DNA from: Mycolicibacterium vulneris
GTDB taxonomy: Bacteria; Actinomycetota; Actinomycetes; Mycobacteriales; Mycobacteriaceae
DNA: 64,000 nt
Direction: 5' to 3'
NCBI RefSeq assembly: GCF_002104765.1
Contig: NZ_NCXM01000029.1
Location: 1 to 64,000 of the forward strand
Part shown: piece after piece, positions 44,375 to 53,272 of the stretch
Layout: each line of letters opens with the position of its first letter
How positions within the stretch are numbered: the first letter of the stretch is position 1
Translations under genes and position numbers: made by a program
Notes under the pieces: generated by a model
The model's input: the letters and a program-made list of their open reading frames with translations, nothing else
Databases searched by the model: none
What the model was told of the DNA's origin: nothing

Positions 44375-47152
44375 CTAGCTGTCGGGAGGAGCTCCTCCCG
44401 ACAAATCGCTGAGTTGGTTGTATCGCGCAAGTACGCGCTCCAGCGCGGATTGGAGACGATCGCGATGTGCGGGCAGCGTAGGGATCACCCGGTGGAGTTC
44501 TCGGCCAACTTTCTTCAAGGCTTCGTGCATGGATAGAAGTACGTAGTTGGCGTGCACGCTGGTGGAGACGAGAGCGTCAGTCGCGGCTAGCGCATTGTCG
44601 ATATCGTCAGTATGGAGTTGGCACACGATCATCAACGCGTCGAGGAGCACGCCGTTTTCGATTGACTCATTGGCTTCCCGCCATAGGAGTACGTGACGAA
44701 GGAGTTCCTCAAACTGCCCCGCCTCGTAGAGACGATTCGCGAGATTGTTCTGTATCGCACCGCCAGGATTCGCAGAGGGGTCACTGTCCGCGATGCCGGC
44801 GAGTTCGGTCCGCGCTCCGGCTAATAGCGGCGAATTGCGGTGCAGATCGGTGCGATTGAGGTAGCTGAGGGTCTCGGCGGCGATTACGTAGCCGAACCTG
44901 CGTTTCGACTCGTCCGCGCTGGCTGTAGCTTCGCGAACCGCGACCAGGAGTGGGTTCACGAGTGTGGAGACCATCTCCGGGGCTGCCTCGCCGATGGATA
45001 GATCGCCGATCATGTTGCTGAGAATCTTGGCTCGGATGAGTCGCGCATGTTGCTCATGCAGCCACGGCGCCAGGTCCTGTGTTGCGGCATGACCGAGTTC
45101 AAGTGCCTGCTGCAGCCTGCCACGACTCGCTGCGCACGTGCTGAGCTCGGCGCGCAGAAGTGCTTTTGCGTAGGTGAATACACGGAGACTCTGCCTCGAC
45201 ATCGATGATAACGGCTCGTTCTCCGCGATGAGCGCCAGAAGATCATCGGCGTGGACGCGAAGCTGTTCGACTGCGAAGAATTCGCCTTGGTCGCGCAACT
45301 TTCCCAGCCACCCGACAAGGAAGTACATGAATACGGTGCACTGGGACTCTAGATAGCCGTGGGGTACAGCGGCCAAGTATGACCGGCGGAGAATGTCGTG
45401 TACGAGGGGATGGACCGCAACCGTCTCACTGACGGGTGTGCGGTTACCTTCCCCGTCGTTCACAACTCGCTGAGCGATGGACTGCGTGCGCAACGCAGAC
45501 AGAACTCCCCGACGAACAGCTTGATCTACCTCGGTTGGTACCGGGAGGTTCGCAAGATCGACGTAGACTGATTCGTCTGTCGCCTGCAGAACGAAGTTGA
45601 GTGGCAACAGTTCTGGTGCAAGCAGACAGCCGATCTCCACGACGGCCCGCGCCGACCTGCCGTACACCTGCCCGGTTCGCGTGCCTTTTGCCAAGCTGCG
45701 GGCGGCATGCTGGATAGCTGCAAACGCCGTCGACGGGAAGCCGGGCGGTATCGATGCATCGTCGGCGAGCGCTTCCAAATCGCTGAAGTACTGCAAAGCC
45801 AACTCGTCGAGTTGACCCTCAGTGTTCTTGAAGTAGATCGCAGACATGCTCACAGCCAAGGGCACCAGACCCAAACGGACAACAATCTCGCGGATCGAAT
45901 CGCGGGCACGGTCGAGATCTGCGGGCCCGATATCCGCATACGCTGCAAAGCAATCGATGGCTTCATCTTCGGTGAACTCAGCCACTTCGATAACCGGAGC
46001 AGTTGGCCACCAGTTGAGACTGTTATTGGATGCGACGATAATCGAGCCGTAACCTCGCGACGGGATGTATTCCTCGATATCTGTGCGGTTTTGGAGTCCA
46101 TCGAAGATGAGCAACCAAGGGCCCGGGTGGCGGCCGAGGATGCCGGCGAACACCGGCCCGATTGTCGTGCCACCTGGGACGGTCTCGTTCAACTGCTCAA
46201 TCAGATTGCGGATCTGCGGTTCGATGAAGTCAACGTCGCGACAGTCGACCCAACATATGAACGCGTACGAGATGGCTTCAATATGGCAATAGTCCGATGC
46301 AAGAACGGTTTTCCCGTTTCCTGTCCGGCCCGCTAACACCACGCGAGAAGGAGTCGACACTTCCTTCGTAAGGTCGAGATGGCTTTGAATCTCATTGAGG
46401 TAGCCCAGCCTGGGAACGGTCGACAGATAGTTGGGGATGTTGGTAATCGGTAAGCCCCAATCAAATCCGCCGGCGACTTGCGCGATCGCTGCGTCCGGCA
46501 TGACGAGCTTGTCGAGGAGATCGAGGGCGGAAATTCTGCTTGGTTCTGTCCCCGCCGCAGCGCTGAAGATGAAGTCGACAAGGATCGAGACCAGCAGCTG
46601 GCAGGTGACGGTGCCTGGCGAGCGTCCACGCTCCACGCGGAAACCTTTGATCAACTCCGTGATTGAGTCGAACAACTCAGCCGTGCTTCGCGAGTCGAAG
46701 ATGATGCGCGGTTCCGCAGCTCCAACAGGTGCCTGCGGGCCCGACGGCCAGGTGTACTCCGTCCGGCTCGCATAGGTCGTTTGCTCTATCGCCGCGTCGG
46801 CCAGGACGGGCGAGAGGGGCTTGTTCGTGAGCAGAATTCTCTCTTCAGCGGGGTGGATCACAAGTCGGTCGAAGACTTCTCCCGCAGCAGCCGGTTGCAG
46901 TGGGTGATCATCGGGCTCAGAGGACGACTTCACCTGCACGTTGTGCGATGGCTCGTCGTCGATCTCGACCGCGAAGTCGACTACATCGTCGTCTTTGCCA
47001 TCGTCCTTCCTATGCAGCGGCTCGATCACCAGCGTCGTGTGCGGTATCAGAGCGAGGTTATTTCGAAGGAAGCCCAAGACGTATTCGGCCGTTACGAGGT
47101 ACTGGTACCTGAGACCGAAGGCTGCGATACCACCGCCGCCCAACGCGACCAT
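44375..47152 (-). CDS. STAND NTPase with N-terminal nuclease-like region (Avs-like)
   Basis: Likely antiphage sensor-effector of 925 residues. I chose ATG 47152 with GGGGAG just upstream; GTG 47200 is an alternative. Residues 1-110 (GGIAAFGLRYQYLVTAEYVL, DDDVVDF, NVQVKSS at 71-77) resemble Cap4/DUF4297-type PD-(D/E)XK nuclease domains. NB-ARC motifs follow: Walker A GRTGNGKT (275-282), Walker B LLIFD (347-351), GLVPLA (428-433) and a VHPLVHD motif (580-586) like the plant MHD. The remainder is helical, TPR-like in texture, and would be the sensor. GC is lower than the flanks (32 of 60 bases in the line at 45001). Avs proteins share this nuclease-STAND-repeat plan; the trigger here is unknown. 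Confidence 0.85.
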   Translation of the reverse strand: MVALGGGGIAAFGLRYQYLVTAEYVLGFLRNNLALIPHTTLVIEPLHRKDDGKDDDVVDFAVEIDDEPSHNVQVKSSSEPDDHPLQPAAAGEVFDRLVIHPAEERILLTNKPLSPVLADAAIEQTTYASRTEYTWPSGPQAPVGAAEPRIIFDSRSTAELFDSITELIKGFRVERGRSPGTVTCQLLVSILVDFIFSAAAGTEPSRISALDLLDKLVMPDAAIAQVAGGFDWGLPITNIPNYLSTVPRLGYLNEIQSHLDLTKEVSTPSRVVLAGRTGNGKTVLASDYCHIEAISYAFICWVDCRDVDFIEPQIRNLIEQLNETVPGGTTIGPVFAGILGRHPGPWLLIFDGLQNRTDIEEYIPSRGYGSIIVASNNSLNWWPTAPVIEVAEFTEDEAIDCFAAYADIGPADLDRARDSIREIVVRLGLVPLAVSMSAIYFKNTEGQLDELALQYFSDLEALADDASIPPGFPSTAFAAIQHAARSLAKGTRTGQVYGRSARAVVEIGCLLAPELLPLNFVLQATDESVYVDLANLPVPTEVDQAVRRGVLSALRTQSIAQRVVNDGEGNRTPVSETVAVHPLVHDILRRSYLAAVPHGYLESQCTVFMYFLVGWLGKLRDQGEFFAVEQLRVHADDLLALIAENEPLSSMSRQSLRVFTYAKALLRAELSTCAASRGRLQQALELGHAATQDLAPWLHEQHARLIRAKILSNMIGDLSIGEAAPEMVSTLVNPLLVAVREATASADESKRRFGYVIAAETLSYLNRTDLHRNSPLLAGARTELAGIADSDPSANPGGAIQNNLANRLYEAGQFEELLRHVLLWREANESIENGVLLDALMIVCQLHTDDIDNALAATDALVSTSVHANYVLLSMHEALKKVGRELHRVIPTLPAHRDRLQSALERVLARYNQLSDLSGGAPPDS
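44381..44404. terminator. 24-base perfect palindrome, possible bidirectional terminator
   Basis: TGTCGGGAGGAGCTCCTCCC followed by GACA is a perfect palindrome at 44381-44404 between convergent genes. It overlaps the last codons of the STAND gene (LSGGAPPDS). As RNA it folds into a 12-base-pair stem from either strand, so it could end both transcripts; a protein-binding site is an alternative. Confidence 0.65.
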
Positions 47153-47494
47153 TCTGCTCCCCGTCGTTGTCAGGTACTTGGTCGCCAGACTATCCACCAC
47201 AGTCCGGCTGAACCTTTACGTCCGCCAGTGTCACCAGGACGCGGCGCATTGAATCGCGGTGAGTCCGGAGACATGTCGAAGCAATTCACGGTCCTCTTGA
47301 ATCCGTTACTAATCGGCAGGTCTGATCGCCTGCGACCTCGGTGGTCGCAGTGGTGAGTTCTTCGCGGCGGTGCTTTCGCCGCCGGCGTTAGTTGTGGGGG
47401 TCCGTGTCGGTGTCGAGTGGACGTAAGCAACCACGAAAAATCCGCTCCGATGCAGTTCGGAGCTGATTTACGGACACTGCCAGCTAACAAGATT

Positions 47495-47550
47495 GTGTCC
47501 GAGGGGGACTTGGCCATCTGCGACACGGGTCGAGACCTTTCAACTGAGTC
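47495..47550. repeat. Right copy of the ~57-base direct repeat
   Basis: GTGTCCGAGGGGGACTTGGC starts a block in the same orientation as 42734-42790, about 84 percent identical by eye. The flanks of the two copies do not match, so the homology stops at the ends of the block, as expected of attachment-type or transposon-end repeats. Confidence 0.75.
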
Positions 47551-47780
47551 TGACCTGACCAGTCGAGTTTGCGACGTGAGTCATCGGGCGTGCAGTGGAT
47601 GCAAGCGTAGCGATCTCTCGTGCTGTTGCAGAGGGGGCGCACCGCTGCCACAACCGTGAGCATGGGCGTAGCTTCCCGAATCAGGGCGCCGACGCCGGTC
47701 CTTGATCAGACAAACGGACTTCAGATCGTCCTCGGGAAGGTCCGCCCGTTCCGCCTCGCCGAGGCTCATCTACAGACCTC

Positions 47781-47820
47781 TAATCATTGCTCAGCATCAG
47801 TAATCACTGCTCAGCATCAG
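47781..47820. repeat. 20-base tandem duplication
   Basis: TAATCATTGCTCAGCATCAG is followed directly by TAATCACTGCTCAGCATCAG, with one mismatch. The unit includes GCTCAGC, a short palindrome. No function is evident. Confidence 0.8.
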
Positions 47821-48146
47821 GCGGTCTGACGGGTCACGTCGGGTCGGTTCGGGGTCGAAAAGATCAGGAGGTGGGGCCACATCCGTTTACGGACATAGAC
47901 ATGTCGGCTCGGTGAGCTACGAAGAATCATGCATTTGACATGAATTATCTCTGTTGCTAGGAACAGATTATCGCGACCAGCCAGATCACACTCGGAGCGC
48001 AAAGCCAGTGTCGAAAAGTGCAAACTATGTCGGGAGCTCGACAAAGATGGTGACGATTCCGATGTGCTACGTGACCCCGGAGGCTTCGCCGCGCCCACAC
48101 GCCAGCCCAGACAGAGGCTTCTGCGGTGCGGGCAGGAGGTTGTGAA

Positions 48147-48775
48147 GTGGTTGACGACTTCGATGACGCCGCTGTGGTGGCTGGCACGGCGCAGCGGGTC
48201 GGTCGGTTCCGGTTTTTCCTTGATGGCCAGCGCTGGGAGTGGTCAAAGGCGGTTGCCCGGATGCATGGCTATGAGCCGAGAACGGTGACACCGACCACCG
48301 AGCTGCTCCTGCTGCACAAACATCCCGACGATCGCCAGCAAGTCACGGCTGTTTTGGATCGGGTGCTGCAGGGGGAGCCCTTTAACAGTCGGCACCGCAT
48401 CATTGACACGGCCGGGCATACCCGCTTTGTGGTCGTGGTGGGTGACAGCATGGTCGACGAGTCGGGTTCGGTCATCGGCACTTCGGGGTTTTACCTGGAT
48501 GTCACCACGGGCGATTCGGGAGGACATCACCACGACGATCTCGGAGACGGCGGTTGCGCGGGGGCAGATTAATCAGGCCCACACAGGTGTTCATCGTCGC
48601 CTACGGCGCTCGGGCCGCGCGCCTTCGATATCTTGGTGGCTGTTCCCAGGCGACCAACATCAAATTTCGACAATGGCGTGACCCTGCCCGATCGACTGGC
48701 CCGAGTCGATCACGCACTGTTCAGCATCGACTTGCACCACCTGCGGCCCGTCCGACGCCTGCAGGGCCGTTCGAC
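48147..48775 (+). pseudogene. Frameshifted PAS-ANTAR regulator
   Basis: GTG 48147, seven bases after AGGAGG, starts a PAS-domain protein (VGRFRFFLDGQRWEWSKAV, RMHGYEPRTV, IIDTAGHTRFVVVVGDSM). After TSGFYLDVT near 48505 the frame slips; the next frame carries ITTTISETAVARGQINQA and a further slip leads to VFIVAYGAR and CSQATNIKFRQ, which together make the ANTAR RNA-binding domain (ARGQINQA..GVLIVAYG pattern). A GTG-terminated reading of the first frame ends at 48572. PAS-ANTAR proteins are common mycobacterial regulators; this one is broken at least twice. Confidence 0.8.
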
Positions 48776-48919
48776 GTAGCCAGGTTCTCGGGAGACGACC
48801 GCCTACCGGCCCAGGCCGTGCTTTCAGCGCAAACCTGCCCTTACAGCTTGTGGAAGTTTTCCGCTTGTGTTATCAGAAATATATGTCTGCAGCCATCGAT
48901 CGTTATCCCTGATCGGGAG

Positions 48920-49456
48920 GTGGAGTCCCAACACCGCAGTAACGGTGAACTGGCGTCGGCAGCGACGGCCTGGGCCGAAGATCTGCCCGCGGCGGCTCGC
49001 GCGGCAACAGAGGCTTTTGTTTATTTGATGCGCCAATACCGGGTGCGCCCCTATGACATCGCCACGACTTGTAGTTCACGATTCGCGGATCGCGACGCGC
49101 CGCCCGCAGGGCGCTCTCACTTTGAGATCGTGTGCCATTTCGACGTGGCGGCACCATTTTGGCCCTTGACCGCCGACGCCGATCAGGTCTGCGGTTACGC
49201 CATTAGCTCCGATGGGCACTGCATCCGGTATGAGCGAACGTCCTTCTCAATAAGCCCGTATGCCTTCGGGTTTATTGAGCAGCGGGCTGAATTCGCCCCC
49301 GGCTGCCGAGAAGTGATCCGCCGCGCGACAGCAAGCAACCCTGCCTTCGTGTGCAAGGTGCTGCCTGCCCGCTCCGCTGTTCATGTTATCGCGAAGTATC
49401 TGATTGATGCAGCAGTGACACTAATCGAACGCCGCGGGCCCTTGGCGGTCGAGTAA
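48920..49456 (+). CDS. Hypothetical protein, unrecognised
   Basis: GTG 48920 follows GGGAGG closely and starts a 178-residue frame with ordinary coding texture (ELASAATAWAEDLPAAARAA, FVYLMRQYRVRPYDIA, RSHFEIVCHFDVAAPFWP, GPLAVE at the end). The same frame is open further upstream through the PAS-ANTAR remnant, but those residues are from other genes. I do not recognise a domain; about residues 85-110 alternate hydrophobic and aromatic residues like a beta-sheet. It lies between a dead regulator and a dead transporter, so it may itself be a fragment. Confidence 0.45.
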   Translation: MESQHRSNGELASAATAWAEDLPAAARAATEAFVYLMRQYRVRPYDIATTCSSRFADRDAPPAGRSHFEIVCHFDVAAPFWPLTADADQVCGYAISSDGHCIRYERTSFSISPYAFGFIEQRAEFAPGCREVIRRATASNPAFVCKVLPARSAVHVIAKYLIDAAVTLIERRGPLAVE

Positions 49457-49479
49457 ATTATCGGGTGGGGTGCAGTGGG

Positions 49480-51488
49480 GCCAATGACCAGGCCGATTGG
49501 GTCGAGATGTGATCGGACAGCCTTACTTGCCGTCAACTTCTTTATGGCCGACATGTCGGCCGGCATGGGCCCGTTTTTGGTGTGGTGTTGCAGAGTCGTG
49601 GTTGGGGCACCGCCGCTACCGGTATGGTGGTCACCCTGGGTGCCATTGTTGGCATGGTCGCGGTCGCACCGGCGGGAGCGCTGGTTGATGCGACCACGCG
49701 CAAGCGGGCCTGTGTCGTCGCCGTCGGCGCGTGCACGGTGACGGCCTCTGCGCTGATCCTCTCGGCGCGACAGTTTTGGGTCATCGGTGCTGCGCAGGCC
49801 GCCATGTGTATTGCTGGGGTGACGATGGTGGCGTCCGGAATCCGGTGTAAATGAGGCCGATGAAGGTTCTGGCTTCGGTGGTTGATGTGACGCCGTGGCG
49901 CTGGCGGTTTCGGTGGTGTTGTTTGGGCAGTCCTGGTTGTGCTGGGGTCGCAGTTGGCGGGGTGGTTGCAGCAGGCTGCGGCGTAGGTCTTGCAGTTGAC
50001 GCAGCCCCGCGGGGGTCATGGCGAGGCCGCGCCAGCCGCGGGAGGCGCGGTCGAGGACAGCCCAGGCGATGCTGATGCAGCTGGTTTCTCCGGGGAAGCG
50101 GCCGATTACCTTTGCGCGGCGCCGTGTTTCACCGAAGGTGCGTTCGATGAAGTTCGAGTGGCGGATGCGGTGATGGTGTTCGGCCGGGAACCTCAGATAG
50201 GCGGTCAGGCCTTCGCGATCGGTCAGCACGATCTTCATCGCCGCCGGATACGTGGTGCCGTAACGCTCGGCGAACGCGGTCAGCCGGGCGTCGACGAGCT
50301 CGACCAGGCGCGGACCGGGCCCGGTGTTGACCTCGGCGGTGTCAAAGCAGGCCCAGTAGCCGTCGCGGATCTCGGCCTGCATCCCGGCGGGGATCTTGAC
50401 CAGAATATTGCGTAGCCGGTGGATGAGGCAGCGTTGCCGCAGCGCGGCCGGCAAGACCTGCTCGATCGCGGCAATCAGGCCGGCCGCGCCGTCGGAGATG
50501 ACCAGCAGCGGGCACCCCAAGCCCCTGTCGCGCAGGTCGGTCAAGAAATCGGCCCAGGCGTCGGTCGACTCGCCGGCACCAGGGGCCAGGCCGACGAAGA
50601 CGGGTTTGCCGTCGGTGGTGATGCCCCAGCCGGCCAAGACCGGCTCGGCCGGCGAGCCAGGATGTATCCGGAAGAACGACGCATCCAAGAACAGGTAGTC
50701 CAGCACCACCTCGTCGAGCCTCCGCGCCGCCCAGCTGTCGTACTCGGTCTTGATCGCCTGGCATACCTCGACACCGTTGATTTCGAGATCGCGGCCTGAT
50801 CACCGAGCGCGTCGGCCAGGGTGGCCTCCACATCGCGCACCGACAACCCCCGCACGAATGAGGCGATCACCAGCGACTCCAGTGCGTTGGTCTTGGTGAC
50901 GTGCTTGCCGAACAATCGCGAAGCGAACGCGGTGGTCGTGTCACGCAGCTTAGGCCGCTCCAAAGTGACCGGGCCGGCGGTGGTCTTGACCGTCACCGGC
51001 TGATAGCCGTTGCGTGACCCGGGCTGGGCATCCGGTGCCGCGGCGGCGCGCTGGCAGCGCTCCCGGCCCAGGAACTCGGTCACCTCGGCCTCCAGCGCGG
51101 CCTGCATCAGCAACTGCGCGCCGAGGCGGGCCACCTCCTCCAAGATGTCGGGCAGCTCACGATCGGAGGCGAACAGCTCGTCGATCTTGGCGCGAACACG
51201 ATCGGTCGGTGATACTCGTGCAGGCACGGGCGTAGGTCCTTTCACTTCGATGACTTGGCGGTCTCGAAGCAGAACCTACGCCCGGCCCCCTTTTACACCG
51301 GCTTTCGGACGCGACCTCGCCCCGACAGTGATTGGCATCACCCTTGGTGTGGTGGGCCAGGCCGGGTTCACCGGCCAGAACGGTCGCGACCAGGCCTGGA
51401 ATCACGCTGGCAATATGGCCGGTGCTGCGCTGTCGGGGCTGCTGGGCTGGCAGTTCGGGTACCCCGCGGTGTTTTGGTTGGCGGCGGC
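49480..51488 (+). pseudogene. MFS transporter gene split by IS256 and cut by an ISL3 remnant
   Basis: The left piece reads AVNFFMADMSAGMGPF, slips frame near 49575, then GAIVGMVAVAPAGALVDAT, TRKRACVVAVGAC and AAQAAMCIAGVTMVA to about 49835. After the IS256 element the right piece resumes at about 51311 as APTVIGITLGVVGQAGF, NHAGNMAGAALSGLLGW and GYPAVFWLAAA, ending at 51488. These align without a gap to the intact transporter at 56428-57684, a close paralogue. The 3' half is missing, replaced by ISL3-type sequence. The gene is therefore dead from three separate lesions. Confidence 0.85.
49832..51310 (-). mobile_element. IS256-family element with a frameshifted transposase
   Basis: The ends form inverted repeats: GTCCGGAATCCGGTGTAAAT at 49832 and, as reverse complement from 51310, GTCCGAAAGCCGGTGTAAAA. 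The transposase starts at GTG 51245 (VKGPTPVPARV) and reads LLMQAALEAEVTEFLGRERC, GSRNGYQPVTVKTTAGPV, FVRGLSVRDVEATL to ISKSTVSR; after a one-base loss near 50772 the other frame continues AARRLDEVVLDYLFLDASFF, WADFLTDLRDRGLGCPLLVI, RCLIHRLRNIL and NFIERTFGETRRRAKVIGRF. No stop occurs before the left end, so this copy reads out of the element. I could not find a clear target duplication. Confidence 0.85.
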
Positions 51489-51690
51489 CGGCCACAGGCA
51501 GGTCGGTCAATGGCCGCGTCACGGTGTCGCGATACCTGCCGTCGCGCCCACAGTCCGGACAACGCGGATTCCTCACCACGGGGGTGCAGAAGATCGTGGT
51601 CTGGGTGTCGTCGACGGCGGCGTCGGTGATCGTCACCCCCAACTCGATCGTGCGCATGATCGTGTCGGCAACAACAGAGCGCGGGCAGGC
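51487..51690 (-). mobile_element. ISL3-family transposase N-terminal remnant
   Basis: On the minus strand a frame starting near 51657 reads TTIFCTPVVRNPRCPDCG, RDGRYRDTVTRPLTDLPVAG, the N-terminal zinc-ribbon signature of ISL3-family transposases. It stops matching exactly where the MFS remnant begins (about 51487), so the two were joined by a deletion. The rest of the transposase is absent. Confidence 0.72.
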
Positions 51691-52033
51691 ATTGGCCTCG
51701 CGCAACGGGTCCCCTCGGTGGTGTTGGTGGAGCTTGGTGTAGGAACCCGCATCGTCACCCACCGAGGGCCCGCCTCAGCTCACCGACACGACACCCTTCC
51801 CCAGCGTTCCGCTAACCACCGGTGCACGCTCGATCACGAAGAGCCGGTTTGGCCGCGGCGCCAGCTCGTGAGTGGTGCTGGCTAACGCTGATTCGTCTCG
51901 CGATCGGTGGTGATCGCGCTCGGCTTTTAGGCACTCAGCAACGGGCCTCGTTGCGGCCGTCGTCGTGTGTGTGGCGGGCGGGGTGTCGGTGACGGTTGGG
52001 GTGTGTGGCGGGCGCGTGCACAGCGGGCCATAA
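51691..52033. other. Upstream region of the heat-shock-like operon
   Basis: No supported gene. The left part is leader of the ISL3 remnant; the right part (about 51900-52033) must contain the promoter that reads into the CIRCE element. I could not assign -35 and -10 boxes with confidence; CATAATTA at 52029-52036, just before the operator, is the best -10 candidate. Confidence 0.4.
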
Positions 52034-52060
52034 TTAGCACTCAAGGAATCGAAGTGCTAA
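52034..52060 (+). promoter_or_regulatory. CIRCE-like operator (HrcA binding site)
   Basis: TTAGCACTC at 52034-52042, nine bases, then AAGTGCTAA at 52052-52060. The CIRCE consensus is TTAGCACTC-N9-GAGTGCTAA, so a single base differs (A for G). It sits 34 bases before the glycosyltransferase GTG and overlaps the likely -10 and transcript start. HrcA represses groES/groEL in mycobacteria through CIRCE; here it would put the two carbohydrate genes under heat-shock control. Confidence 0.85.
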
Positions 52061-52093
52061 CGCTTGTGGATGTTGGGAAAGGAGGAAATCCGA

Positions 52094-53272
52094 GTGCGCA
52101 GCATCGATTTCGTGCAGGGTGTGTCGACGCATTCTCGGCCCGATGGTCGGGCCCGGCGGTTGCGGATTGTGCAGGTGGCGCCGCCGTATTTCGACGTTCC
52201 GCCGAAGGGCTATGGGGGTGTGGAGGCGGTGCTTGCTGATCTTGTGGATGCTTTGGTTGCTCGTGGGCATGAGGTGACGGTGTTGGGGGCTGGTGAGTCG
52301 GGCACGGCGGCGCGGTTTGTGTCGTTGTGGGATCGCACGATTCCGGATCGGCTTGGTGAGCCCTATCCGGAGGTCATGCATGCATTGAAGGTTCGTAACG
52401 CCGTCGCGGACCTCGCGGCGGATCAGGGCGTCGATATCGTGCACGATCACACCTTTGCCGGTGTGCTCAACGTGCCCGTCTACCGGGGGCTGGGCTTGAC
52501 GACGGTGGTGACGGTGCACGGCCCCATTGATGCCGATCTGTACCCGTACTATCGCGGATTGGGTGCAGACGTGGCGTTGGTGGCGATCAGCGATCGCCAG
52601 CGCGAATTGGCCCCGGACCTGAATTGGGTTGGGCGCGTGCATAACGCGCTGGAGGTCGAGCAGTGGCCGTTTGAAACCGACAAGGGCGACTATGCGTTGT
52701 TCTTGGGCCGTTTCGCCCCGTATAAGGGTGCGCACCTGGCCGTGCAGGCCGCCCACGAGGCGGGCGTGCCGCTGGTGTTGGCGGGCAAGTGCTCGGAAGC
52801 GTCGGAGAAGGCCTACTTCGATCAGCGGGTGCGTCCGCTGCTGACCGGCAGCGATCACGTGTTCGGTGAGGCTGACGCGGTCAGCAAGCGCAAGCTGCTC
52901 GCCGGTGCGCGGTGTTTACTGTTTCCGGTTCAGTGGGAGGAACCGTTTGGGATCGTGATGATCGAGGCGATGGCCTGTGGCACGCCAGTGGTGGCGTTGC
53001 GCGGCGGAGCGGTGGCTGAGGTTCTCATCGATGGAGTCACCGGTGTGATTTGTGAGCAGCCGGCTGAGCTGCCGGCCGCGATCGAGCGGGCGGGCAGTCT
53101 TGACCCGCACGCGTGTCGTCGGCATGTCGCGGCGAACTTCGATGTGGCGCAGTTGGGTTCGGGCTACGAGCGGATCTATCGCCGGCTGCTGTACGGCGAA
53201 GAGATTACTCGGGCGGCGAGCAACCCGATATCCCGGCGGCGTGAGTCGACGGATGAGATGGTCACCGCATGA
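52094..53272 (+). CDS. GT4-type glycosyltransferase under CIRCE control
   Basis: A 392-residue retaining GT-B glycosyltransferase starting at GTG 52094 behind AAAGGAGG (52078-52085). The N-terminal domain shows VAPPYFDVPPKGYGGVEAVL and DIVHDHTFAGVLNVPVY; the C-terminal nucleotide-sugar domain shows LFLGRFAPYKGAHLAVQAA and the EX7E motif EEPFGIVMIEAMACGTPV. Family members make glycogen, trehalose or glycosylglycerate-type products; the acceptor is unknown. The stop overlaps the debranching-type gene (ATGA). With the CIRCE site upstream I infer that the pair makes or remodels a stress-protective carbohydrate. Confidence 0.88.
   Translation: MRSIDFVQGVSTHSRPDGRARRLRIVQVAPPYFDVPPKGYGGVEAVLADLVDALVARGHEVTVLGAGESGTAARFVSLWDRTIPDRLGEPYPEVMHALKVRNAVADLAADQGVDIVHDHTFAGVLNVPVYRGLGLTTVVTVHGPIDADLYPYYRGLGADVALVAISDRQRELAPDLNWVGRVHNALEVEQWPFETDKGDYALFLGRFAPYKGAHLAVQAAHEAGVPLVLAGKCSEASEKAYFDQRVRPLLTGSDHVFGEADAVSKRKLLAGARCLLFPVQWEEPFGIVMIEAMACGTPVVALRGGAVAEVLIDGVTGVICEQPAELPAAIERAGSLDPHACRRHVAANFDVAQLGSGYERIYRRLLYGEEITRAASNPISRRRESTDEMVTA

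Larger units (their letters stand above)
47153..48146. other. Non-coding or decayed stretch after the STAND gene
   Basis: About one kilobase without a supported gene. It holds the STAND promoter (first 100 bases), the right copy of the ~57-base repeat, a 20-base tandem repeat and short open frames without a ribosome binding site or recognisable domain. The PAS-ANTAR remnant begins at its right end. Confidence 0.5.

Noticed and set aside
49381..49831. Continuation of the IS256 transposase frame beyond the left inverted repeat
   Set aside because: The codons lie outside the element, antisense to the MFS remnant; the frame only lacks a stop by chance.
52043..52051. HAIR (HspR-box) reading of the 52034-52060 palindrome
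   Set aside because: The arms match CIRCE; the HAIR core CTTGAGT-N7-ACTCAAG is not present.
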